Position numbers and translations under genes: made by a program | Origin: Odobenus rosmarus divergens | Taxonomy: Eukaryota > Chordata > Mammalia > Carnivora > Odobenidae | Reading direction: 5' to 3' | Assembly: GCF_000321225.1 (NCBI RefSeq) | Contig: NW_004450302.1 | Span: forward strand, 3,390,830-3,454,829 | Length of the DNA stretch: 64,000 nucleotides | Shown: one piece after another, positions 22,101 through 34,100 of the stretch | How positions within the stretch are numbered: position 1 is the stretch's first letter | Layout: every line of letters starts with the position of its first letter | The notes under the pieces: model-generated | Databases searched by the model: none | The model's input: the letters and a program-made list of their open reading frames with translations, nothing else | What the model was told of the DNA's origin: nothing

Positions 22101-25100
22101 AAAAAAATTTTTGAGAAATGCATCTTTGGAATGTCATGTGTATTTCAGAGGCATTCCCATGATTCCATAAAGAAAACCATTAATGCAAAAAATGGCTTCT
22201 TATGTTCATTGTCCATAAAGCTATTGATTCGAATGGCTACCTTGAAGCCTGAAAGAAAGTTCTAAGACTAATAAAGAGAACACAAACTTTTTGAGAACAT
22301 ATGATGTGCAGTGTCCTTGAGGTTTTGTGTGTGCATGTGTGTGCGTTCTAACTGAACCTCACAGCACAGCAGTACCCTTAGATAGGGGGTGTTATCTCTT
22401 ATGCACAGATGAATAAAATGAATATACTCGAGATGGTGACTTTCCCAGTGAGTAGATGCTGAACAAGTCTGTTTGATTCCTAAACCTCTGCTTTTTTTCC
22501 TATTCTGCTGAATTCATATGAACAACAGATGGTAGAGAGTTGACTATAAAGTGTTATCTTTCATATCTCCCTTGGAAAGCTCATCTGATGTTCTTGTAGT
22601 ATAATCTCTCTCTCTCTCTCTCTTTTTAAAGACTTTATTTATTTTAGAGAGAGAGCGAGCAGGGGGAGGAAGGGGCAGAGGGAGGGAGAGAATGTCAAGC
22701 TGAGTGCAGAGCCCAGTGCAGGGCCCAATCCCACGACCCAGAGATCATGACCTGAGCCAAAATCAAGAGTGGGACGCTCAACCCACTTAGCCACCCAGGC
22801 ACCCCTCTTTTTAATTTTATTTTAAGTAAACTCCACGCCTCACATGGGGCTCAGACTCACAACCCTGAGATCAAGAGTCGCGTGCTCGCAGTGCCTGACT
22901 GGCTCAGTCGGTGGAGCTGCGCAACCCTTGATCTCGGGGTTGTGAGTTCAAGCCCCACATTGAGGGTAGAGATCACTTAAAAAATTTTTTTTCCTTTTTT
23001 CTAATTAAAAAAAAAAAAGTTGCATGCTCCGTCAACTGAACCATTTGCAGTGCAGTCTCAACCATATTCCTCAGCTCCTCAGCAGTCCTGACACTGGTCG
23101 TTCCTGGCACCAAGCGGACGCTTGTGAACTGTTTTTGAATGTGCTATATGCTTCATCTTCTCAATATAGCAAAAGCTACCAGCCATGATAGAGCCTAAAG
23201 TAAGTGGGAGTTGGCTTTCCTGCCTTTAGTGCACAACCCTGTGCTCCATGTTCTTCTTTCCCTGGGCATTTAAATGTTTCCAAGGGCTCCGAGAGGGGAC
23301 ATGTCATGCCATGAGAGGCCCACCGGGACTAGGACTACTCAGGTGGAGGGGCCAAGGCCTGAAATTGCAGGTGGCCGGAAGTTGTTTCCTTGCTCCAAGA
23401 CTGCTGTAATTCTTAGGCCTTCCCAGATGGTATTTTGGTCACAGTGCATTAAGAAACTCCAGGATGTGAATGAAGACTCCATAAAGTTCTTGCTTCCTGT
23501 ACCACCATAGGCCGCGGTGGCTCTGAGATGCATACAGCAATGGGGTGTGTATTAATGAGACACTAAAACATGCCCTGGTATGTTCTGATGAGCTTTCAGT
23601 GTAGCCTTTTCAACCCTGCACTGATTCCTTCGTATATAAAAATGGAATTTATTTTTAGTTCTTTTTCTTCCCACTGGGCTCAAGCAGGGTCAAAATATGG
23701 CAATAAATGTAATTTCTTCTCATTTGCTGAGTGTTCTCCCCTCGAAGACACAATGGCTCCCTTTCTATTCTCTGGTGTGCCCTTATCCTCCGGATATGAT
23801 TTGAGGCATCTTTTACCCCTCTTCACATTTACTGAGAATATTTTCCACTTAGCCAGCTTTCTGCTCTGAGGCATATTTTATAGTATCCTTATATCATGAC
23901 TTATTGCATTCAAGACCTGGAGGAGGCCTCTGTGACTGCCAGATTGTTGTCAGTATCTGTACCAAAAAGCCTTCATTAAGCATGCATTAAGAAAAACACT
24001 TGACGTGGGGCACCCGAGTGGCTCAGTCGTTAAGCGTCTGCCTTCGGCTCAGGTCATGGTCCCAGGGTCCTGGGATCGAGCCCCGCATCGGGCTCCCTGC
24101 TCCACGGGAAGCCTGCTTCTCCCTCTCCCACTCCCCCTGCTTCTGTTCCCTCTCTCCCTGTGTCTGTCTCTGTCAAATAAATAAAATCTTAAAAAAAAAA
24201 AAAACACGAAAATTCTATAGACTGGACTCTGTTATCTGGGACCTACCTCATAATCTAAGAACCCTTTTGCCCCTCCACATGCACCTGATTCAAAAACGGC
24301 ATTTTTTTTAAATACACAAGGATAACCAGGTCAGTGTGGGTGACAAGACTGGCCTGGACACAGGAGAGGACTGACCCATGGAGACGGGGGTCAGAAGGAC
24401 TTTCTGATTAAGAAGTTCTAAGAACCCGGGGCGCCTGGGTGGCTCAGTTGGTTAATCAACTGCCTTCGGCTCAGGTCATGATCCTGGAGTCCCAGGATCG
24501 AGTCCCACATGGGGCTCCCTGCTCAGCGGGGAGTCTGCTTCTCCTTCTGACCCTCTTCCCTCTCATGCTCTCTATCTCAAATAAATAAATAAAATCTTTA
24601 AAAAAAAAAAAAAAAAAAGAAGTTCTAAGAACCCTGTTGGGAGAAGGTAGCGGGATCAGATTCACAACCCCAGAACTGTCTTCGCTGTTTTCCCCAGCCA
24701 CTCACCGTTCTCTGTCTGATGTGGTGATAGAATTTTTAGAACTCGTGCTGGGTGTCAAGGGGTCGGTTTTCATTTCCTTCTGAGCCAGGTATTCTGGACT
24801 GTGTGTGTGCCAGTTTCTAGTTGTATCAGACCTCATACCACATATCATAAGGGACTCATTCTATTGTATTTTCAACATAAACAAATAAATAGTAAGTGCA
24901 TTTTAAGAAGACCTAGCACACATAAGAGTTTTCCCCTGAGCACTTTCAGATGCTGAGTGAGAGCCTTCTGTCATTGCAGGTGGGATGGAAGACAACCCGT
25001 GAGTATTACACCTTCATGTGGGTCACTTTGCCCCTTGACCTAAACAGCGAATCAGCCAAACAGCAGGAAGTCCAGTTCAAAGGTGAGAAAAATCCTAGAT

Positions 25101-28100
25101 CAAAGGTATTTGAAGACAGCAGCTAAGACTAATTCCCTTGAGCTTAAGATTTCTGGGGCAGATAAAAGACTTCCAGATTTTTAGTTTTCCTTAATAGACT
25201 TTATTTTGGATTAAAAATCATGTTGTGTTTTCAGCTTATTACCTGCCCAAGGATGATGAGTATTACCAGTTCTGCTATGTGGATCAGGATGGTGTGGTCC
25301 GGGGAGCAAGTATCCCTTTCCAGTTCCGTCCAGAAAATGAGGAGGACATCCTGGTGGTTACCACTCAGGTCTGTAAACATCTCACCTCAATCCTTTCCTG
25401 CCATTAAGAGTGGTAATTTCAGGATAGGGTGGAATTTGGATCAATAAGCCTTTATTGAATGTCTTAACAGATACTATTGGGAAAAATGTATATAGTACCC
25501 ATTCAAACCTGCTCAGGAATGACTTAGGAACATTGAAAAGAATCACAACAATAAGTGATTTCTCCTTTCTCTAAAGCTGCTGTGACTCAGTTGGCATTCA
25601 GTTTTCCCTTAACTTTTCCAGTTGCTTAATTTTGGTCATCTACACATCTGGTCATCTGCACATCTTACCATGACGGTAAATTTATAAGCTCCTTTGAGGA
25701 GGGATACACCAAATATGCTTTGTGTCTCTCAGTTCATTTATTTTTTTTAAGATTTTATTTATTAGAGAGCGAGCCACATAAGCAGGGGGAGTGGGAGAGG
25801 GAGAAGCAGGCTTCCCGCTGAGCAGGGAGCCCTATGTGGGGCTCGATCCCAAGACCCTGGGAACTTGACCTGAGCCGAAGGCAGATCTTAACCGACTGAG
25901 CCACCCAGGCGCCCCTATCTCTCAGTTCCGACCCAGAGCCTGTCATACATGAGTATTAGATTCATTCACTCAGTTATCTCACAGGACATCCTCTTTCCAT
26001 CCAGCACTCTGGTAGGCAGTGAAGAATCGATTAAATCACCTGCTGTCTTGGCCTCTAGGAGCTAAGTCCATTAGGAAAGACAAAGAGTAGTAAGTGTTTG
26101 CAAGAAGAATCTACATGCTTCTGTCATTCTGCCTTTTAACTCTTTATGACCTTAATGTTGTTTGTCTTTCTTTCTTGGTAATGACAGGCTCAGTGTTGCA
26201 GTTATACAGACATACCTACATTACCCCCTTCCCTACATACCGAGGAGGTGACCCCATTCAGGGTACACAGATGTCGCTGTGTGAGTGGGAATCCACCGGA
26301 CTCTCAGCATCCCAGCCTATGGGAATGTTCCACTAGATGGACTTGAATATTTATCAAGCTATAAAGGGTCAAATATGAATTCACAGATGCTCTTTCGTAG
26401 GGTGAGGTGGAAGAAATTGAGCAGCACAATAAGGAGCTTTGCAAAGAAAACCAGGAGCTGAAGGACAGCTGTGTCAGCCTCCAGAAGCAGAACTCAGACA
26501 TGCAGGCTGAGCTCCACAAGAAGGAGGTATGGCTGCTAGTTAAACATGAACCTGAAAACAAACGAAAAACATGAAGCTGGAGTACAGAGGTCAGAATTGG
26601 ATGGTGTCTCTTATCCAGCACCACTCTCTGTTTTGCTTGTGCTCTTACTCTCTTATACTAATATCTTTGAATAGGCACAGTGTTAAAAGTTTTATATGGA
26701 TTACTTTATTTAAACTTTGGAATAGGTACTATTATTACCCCGATTTCACGGATGAGTAACCTGAGGCTTAGGTACATAATCTCTCATACAGCTAATCCGT
26801 GATGGAGCCAGGATTCAAACCCAAGCAGTCTGACTGCTTCTTCCTACTTCCTATGTAGAATGTAATCTGTTTGCTCTGATTAGCTAGAATGTGGACATTG
26901 AGAGAGTAGCGAGTATAAAAGCAAGGTTTCAGGTTACCCAAACTCTTTGCTACTTCTCTTTTGAAACATCCTTCCAATCAGTCGGTGGTAAATGAGAGTT
27001 GATAATGCAAGGAGCTAAAGAGGGGAGTCTTCTCTAAGGACTATAAACTAATTACACTGAGGTCATACCTTAGAAGTTCCAGAACATGCAAACCTTGGCA
27101 GTCACCATCTGTAGAGCCCCTGATCTACAGGTGAGCAAACTGAGGCCCAGAGGAGAGAGGAAGCGGTCAGTTTAGTGACCACACTAGGTTAGGACCCACT
27201 TCTCTTGCCTCCCAGACAGACTGTTCTTTATACATTGCTGTCACACAAACGCCTGTGATGTCCTCAGCCCTGGGCTGGTAGAGAAGTGTGGGTGACAGGT
27301 CCAGGCTACAGATCTGGCCTACTCCAGGCAGTGAGATAACAAACAGAGGTGGCAGAGGTGTAATTCAGTCTGTCTGTCAGGAACCGGTGTCCTGGCCAGG
27401 AGCTCTATAGCTCACCTGCCAGGTTCTAGCCAGGGAATCGGAGGGTCTGGCTTCTTGGGTTAGCTCTCCTACCAGCTAGCTACTAGTTGTCATGATAACA
27501 CAAGCCAGTATTTATTCAGCACCTACTATGTGCACTGTAAGTGAGGCACTGTAATTAAGCGGATCGCTTCACTTAATCCTTACAACTACCTAGCAGCTCA
27601 GAGAGGTTAGGTGACTTGCTCAATGTCGCAACAGTTCATGACTTTGAAAGGAGCGTGGATTTGAGCTCAGATTTTTTTGATGTTAAAACCCATGTTTTTT
27701 AGGAATTAAAAATTAAAAACAATAAAAATGGGCAGGAAAACCCATGTGTTTTAGAGCCAGGACCATACAATGGTTAAGAACCCCACCTTTGGAGTCACAC
27801 AGACTGGTTCTCCCACTTATTATTTGATGAAGCAGGGGAAATTTCTTAACATCTCTGAACTTCAGTTTCCCTCTCTATAAAAGAGAGATTGATAGTACTT
27901 GTTTTCTGAAAGAGAGACTAGTACACCCATGTTCATAATAGCATCTTTCACAACAGCCAAAGGGTGGAGGCAGCCCAGGTGTCCAGTGACAGATAGATGG
28001 ATAGACATGGTTTAGCGTGTAGATTATTATTCAGCTTTAAAAAGGAAAGAAATTCTGACACAGGCTACAGAATGGATGAACATTGAGGACATTAGCCGGG

Positions 28101-31100
28101 TAAAATGGGTCGGACACAGAGAAACAAATAGCATGTGATCCCACTGATGAGGTACCTGGAGTAGCCAACTTCATAGAGACAGAGAGTAGAGGAGTGGTTG
28201 CTGGGAGTGGGGGGAACAGTGGGGGGAACAGGGAGTCAGTGTTTTCATGGTTGTGCGCAAAATGAAAATAGTTCTGTGAGTGGATGTGGTGCCGGTTGTA
28301 CAACGATGTGAATGTACTTAATGCCACTGAACTGTAGGCTTAAAAATGATTAAGAGGGAAAATTTTATGTACGGATTCCTACAGTTTTTTAAAAGATGAT
28401 AAATTTGTCAATCTTGGAGCTAAAAGCAGGGAGTTGTTGTTGATGGACTAGGTTGGCTTCAGTGCAGAATGAAGTTGGGAAAGAAAAACCAAATGTGTAG
28501 CCCCAGTATGGGGGCCACTAGCCGCCCATGGCTTTTGAACACTGGCAACATGGCGTCTTGTGATATGCTGTAAGCGTAAAGGATATATCGCATTTTGAAG
28601 ACTTAATATGAAAAAAATTAAAGTATTTCCTTCTTACTTACATATTGAAGCAATATTTTAGATATATTGAGTTAAATGTACCATTAGTAAAATTAAGTGT
28701 ATCTGTTTCTTTTTAATTTTTTAAATGTGGCTCCTAAACTTGAATTACGTATGCGGTGTTCGTGAATTTATGGGACAGCACCTTTCAAAGAGAAAAGCCA
28801 CTTTATTTCATTCGCTGCTGTGTCTGCAGTGAAGGAACAGTGCCTCATAGGCACTCATTAAATATTTGCTTAATGAGTTAATGGACAAAAACAAGCTCTG
28901 GTGGAAGAGAAATTAAGGTGAATGCATTTCGTGGAGAGAACAGATTAAGAACATTCTAATCTGGAAACCCCTTTACTTGGATATTTCATTCACTGTCGTG
29001 TCATGACATATAATAAGTGCCTGACATGTAGTAAACGCTCGGTAAATATTTGTCGGCTAGCTGAGGTACTAAAACTTGTCTTAGAAATGGTCTGTTCCTT
29101 TGACGTCTCAATCTGCAGGAGGAGCTAGAAACTTTAAAGAGCACCAATAAGAAATTGGAACAGCAAGTGAAGGCGCAGAAGGACCACTGGGAGACGGAGC
29201 TGCTTCAGTGAGTGTGATTCTCAGATGGGAGGAACTGCTGTGTTACAGACACCTAGGGGCAGGGTGAGATTAGATCTGCAGAACTCATTAGAAAACAGTC
29301 TTCCTCTTTTGGCAGTGATAGGTATGATTCTAGGTTGGAGCATTAGTATCCAAATGGTAAGGCGAAGTAACCGGAATTCAAGTATTAGCGGGAAGTGTCG
29401 AATACGTGCAGTTTGAGGTCAGGAAGCTGAAACAGGAGTGAAGAAGAATGGATTTTAAACTAATTGCACAGCCTAGGGTCAAGGCAGCCTTAAGTCATTG
29501 AAGGCCTGGGGCATCTGACCCAGAATCAGCGTATTTTTCACTTAGTCCTCTTCACCTCCACAGACTGAAAGAACAAAACCAAGAGATGTCCTCAGAAAAT
29601 GAGAAGATGGGAGTCCGAGTGGATCAGCTCCAGGTAGGTAATTCCAAATCTTTGCCAAAGTGTATTGTCTTACCCTGGCCATCACTCCTCCGTGGTGACC
29701 CGGAGAGAGAAAGATGCATTTCACTGTAGCGAGTGCCCCAGTGGACCTTTCAAAGCGTCAGACTAAATGTTCACAGAGTTTTCTATTCTTGACCCTCCCC
29801 ACACACACTGTTACTTTTATAGTCCCAGTCCACAAGGAACTGAATAATTTATTCAGTCTATATTTATCATGAACTCTTAAGATGGAGGACTGTCAGCTCT
29901 ACCAGTGCTTTTCAAACTTTTTGCTTTTAGCTACAAAATCTTTTCAAGCAAAGTCTTTCTCAAAAGCCTAGAATGAAAAAAAAAAGTCTAGAATGTAAAG
30001 CAGATTAACAGCTGAATCACTCTTGGTTTCTAAGCTATGCCTTAAAGAGTGGTTTGTTGACTTTTCCTCAGTTGAGTCTTAGACACAGGGAGTGAGGGAG
30101 AGCGGAAAAGTGGGCGTTCTAGGGATATTTGGCAGTTGGGAGTTGCCATGGAGCGCACATTTCTGTGTGTTAGTGCACATTAAACAGCACTGTTCCTGTT
30201 CAGTTTTCTTTTTATATCATATTGGCTATATTCACTGTTTTTGCTTTAGGCCCAGCTGTCAACTCAAGAGAAAGAAATGGAGAAGCTTGTGCAGGGAGAC
30301 CAAGATAAGACAGAACAGCTGGAGCATCTGAAAAAGGAAAATAGCCAGCTCCTTCTCACTTTGACACAACAGGTAGAGTCACGGACGGACCCAACATTTT
30401 TGGGCCTTTGCGAGAAAATATATACATAGTTCTTTGTGTCCTCTGTCATATACGGCTGTCGCCGGCTGTGGGAAGGGTCTCAGAGGAAGCCATCTGAGAT
30501 GAGGGATCTCGTGGCTCTTCTAGGAAGTAGTAAGGGGAGACTTGCTTCTCTGTCCGCCGGCTGCTTGCCCATGAGCTCAGCAGGCCCTCCCCCAGTGCGT
30601 GTGCGCCTTCGTTTGCCCAGCAGTGGTACCGACATCTGTTTCTGTGCAGGAGCAGCACCAGAAGAAGCTGGAGCAGACAGTAGAGCAGATGAAGGAGGAA
30701 GAAATGACAGCCGTGAAGAAGCAACGGGAGTTAACGGCACGTCTGTCTTTGGACGGCTTTGTGGGAGGGATCCTGCGCACGGGAAGGGACAGGGCCTCTT
30801 TCCAGGGGACGGAAAGGCTAAAAAAGGCAGAGGAGAATAGCGTTTACCGTTGGACATCTAACAAGATGTCCCAGAGAGACAGAGAATTTGTCATCTACAA
30901 AACATTTAGGAGAGGTGGCCGTTTCTACGGTGTGATGAAGGGCAGAGGGATATTTAAAGAGCTTCATGACAGATTTTCGTCAATAGAGCCTTGAGCCAAG
31001 AATCACCCAGAGTCACCCCTACCCCCTTCTCATCATGGGGGCAGACACATGAAGGATTATAAAGTCAAGCTCTTTGGTTAGAAAATATTACAGCCGTCAA

Positions 31101-34100
31101 AATTTTTGTTATAGTTAATGTAATATTAGCAATTATCATTTTAAATTATTCTGAGCTATAGTAATATAGTAATGAAAGCCCAACTGACTGATAAATTCCT
31201 AGAATAGATTGTTGGAAAAGAGGCCTCGTGGTGGTGACGGCTACCAGGAAGCCCATTATCTGAATTGCTATAAGGGTATGAGAAACCCCGGTGTCTGGAG
31301 GATGTCCAACTGTTGGGATTTTAAGTCATATCGTATCTGCAGTGTATGCGGTATCATTCACTCAGCCATTATTCAATCAACTAGCAGAGTACCGACCATA
31401 TGGAAGCTACTAGACACTTTAGCATGATAAAGAGGAGAAGGAAGTTAGAAAAGCTGCCACTCACAGGTTAAGGTTAGCCCAGAGAAATGTCTTATTTGGC
31501 CTAGAGGGTGTTTTTCAAAACTTGAACTGGCTACCAATAATTAAAAATGGGAACATTTCCCATTTTTTTTAAAAAAATGTGTATTTCTAGCCTCTTGAAA
31601 ACTTGGAGGCTCTGGCAGCACGGAGCCCGCATCCCCACCCAGCAGCGACACCCGGGCTGGGTGGTTCCTGCTCCCTCCACATGGGCCGCATGTTCTCCCC
31701 ACGCCTCCAGCCTCCACTGGCCGGTGGCCTTCAGCTCCTTCTCAGCAACGTCACTGTCCCGGCCCCCCGCCAGCACATTGGAGCTTGTGGCCTCTGCTGT
31801 GGCAGAGAAATCACTGTTTTAAATAAGCTGTAGCCCTTCAAAGGTTTGAACCTCCTTGTGGCAGGTAGGGGTTTCCTGGGTTTTCGTGGCATATTTTTCA
31901 AGACCCAGGGGCTTAATTCTTTCTTCCTCACATACGCAAAGGGCCCCTAACTACGAGGGACTGTGTGTCTTATACTTCAGGCGCCTAGGAACAAGAAAAC
32001 AGCAGTGGAGAAGCAGTTAGTACAAGAGGTGGAGCGCCTGAAGGCAAAGGTAGAGGCCGGGAAAGCCTGTTTCTTAGAGAAGTACAAAGAATGTCAACGA
32101 CTCCACAGACAGATCAGGCAACTCAGGGCCACTGTGCAACTGGTAGGTGACAGAGCTCAGGGGCCCAGGAAGCCAGGGGTGTGAAGGTCTGTGGTTCCTA
32201 GACCAAGCCCAGAGGACTGCCCACCCTTGTTAAAGAGAAACATTTCTCTTTCTGCTAAAAAGAGGAGGGATGGAGTGTGCGGCCAGAAACCAGTCTGGGG
32301 GTCCCCGGAAGTAGTGGCCCCAGTCTAGCCACGGGTCTCAGGGAAGGTTTTGTAACCATTGAGCAGGTTTCTGTGCAGACTCAGATAGCCCTTTCTTATT
32401 TCTGCCTTTTGAGGAAGTGAAGCAGGACCAGAAGAGCCAGCAAGAGCCACTGGGGATGGGGAGCCTGGAGCCTGCAGTGAGCCCTGTCATCGGGTAGCCC
32501 CTCTCGAGTTACTACCTCAGGGTCGGCTAGAAGCGCACAGCGGTTTGGGCACCAGCATTCAAATAAAAAATCTTGGGAAAAAGAAAAAAAAAAAACACAA
32601 CTAGTAGGATTAGCTTAAGTGTTTCTGTGAGGTATGTGCACGTGTCTGTCTGTAGGTAGGAGATGGGAAGCACGGAAGCATGCCTACCAGCGTGGGGTTT
32701 ATGAAATTAGGTCAGCCCGTCACACCGGGACACCCAGCACCTCAGTCCGGGTTCCCTGTAGCCTTGGATAAATGCCTCCCAGGGTTCCTTCTTCCTCAGT
32801 GTTCCCTGAGTGCAGGTGCCTGTCCTCACTGAGGGCGTCACATCGACCTAAGTGCCTCACACTACATCGAGTGAGATGTTTATTCAAGACAAAGATGCTT
32901 GTTTCCATGGTTGGGTGCAGTTAAAACAGGGCTCCATTTATCCCTAATTCTGATAAGTCAGCCTTGGGGCTTTTCCCAAGCTTATGACTTTTCCTCTCTT
33001 TGGTCGCTTATACTACCAGCTAAACCAAAAGAAAACGGCATCTCGATGCCAGGGCAGGCCTTCAGGCATTTTATTAAATCATTTCTCTGTTAAGTCAGCA
33101 TCGCCTCCATCATACGTCCTCTGCACCCCAGCTGCCTTCTCCCCCACCTCAGTCCCCACCACCACTTTGGGAAACCAGATCCTCTACAGGCCCCTTGTGG
33201 TACCCCACCTTGGATCCAGATGACAATATGTGATCCTAATCCTAATTGTTTTTTGTTATTGACAGGACGAGAACTCTGGCCTGTCAAAAACACTGAATGA
33301 GAACAAGATTATATGTAATGTTCTGCAGAGAGAGAAAGAGAGATTGGAAAGAGAAAATGATGTAAGTGTATACAACAGGCTAGAAACTCCAAGGTGTTTT
33401 GTTTAAAGATTGATTGATTGATTGATTTGTTTGTTTGTTTGTTTGAGAGAGAATGAGCTTGTGGTGGGGAGGAGCAGAGGGAGAGGGAAAGAGAGAATCC
33501 CAAGAGGACTCCGTGCTGAGCGCAGAGCCAAATGCAGGGCTCAGTCCCACTAGCCTGAGATCATGACCTGAGCTGAAATCAAGTCGGCCACTTAACTGAC
33601 TGAGCCCCCCAGGCACCCCTGGAAACCCCAAGGTTTTAAGAAGGAGCGGGGTGACCCAGAGATGTGGTGATTAACAAGTTAAATAAAAAAGCCCTTTCTG
33701 GGACAATGGGTGAGACCATTGCTCCTACGAGTAAATTTAATCTGGTTTCCTCATCTACCACGAACCCTCTCTTGGTTCTATAACTGAAACTTGTTTGCCA
33801 TGGCAGCAGTCAACTTGAAAGGAACAGCCTTGATGAAGATCTAACTTAATTCATTTTGCTTTTAACTTCACACCTATTGTATTGTCTTTGGAGAATAATA
33901 TCCTACATCATTTTTAGGCTAGCTAAGGGACCCATTTCCTTCAGCACGACTTTTTCCTTTTCTTCTGCTGCCAAACCAGGGCAGTAGTGACAGTCTGTGC
34001 CAGGGCTGGACCCATGGTAGGCTCCTAATAAAATGCTCTGCATTAATTCACTCACTCATTCATTCATCCAGTCAATATTTGTTTTCTGCTGTGGGTTAGA

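Larger units (their letters stand above)
19167..24979 (+). other. CALCOCO2: CALCOCO2 intron 2
   Basis: The most SINE-dense intron, with ten or so SINEs, a 50-N gap and an antisense L1 3' end. The section 23030-24000 is mostly unique and matches nothing recognised. Confidence 0.7.
26527..29118 (+). other. CALCOCO2: CALCOCO2 intron 5
   Basis: It contains no young SINE. Several MIR copies (26.66-27.9 kb) and an old L1 3' piece (27.92-28.37 kb) account for about half of it. Confidence 0.6.

Noticed and set aside
30599..30994. 132-codon open frame spanning exon 9
   Set aside because: The first part is intron and the middle is exon 9. The tail after 30736 matches nothing in NDP52 and is kept only as a possible retained-intron product.
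31547..31833. Open frames of 76-91 codons between exons 9 and 31981
   Set aside because: GC-rich intron text in overlapping frames on both strands, none matching NDP52 or a recognised domain.
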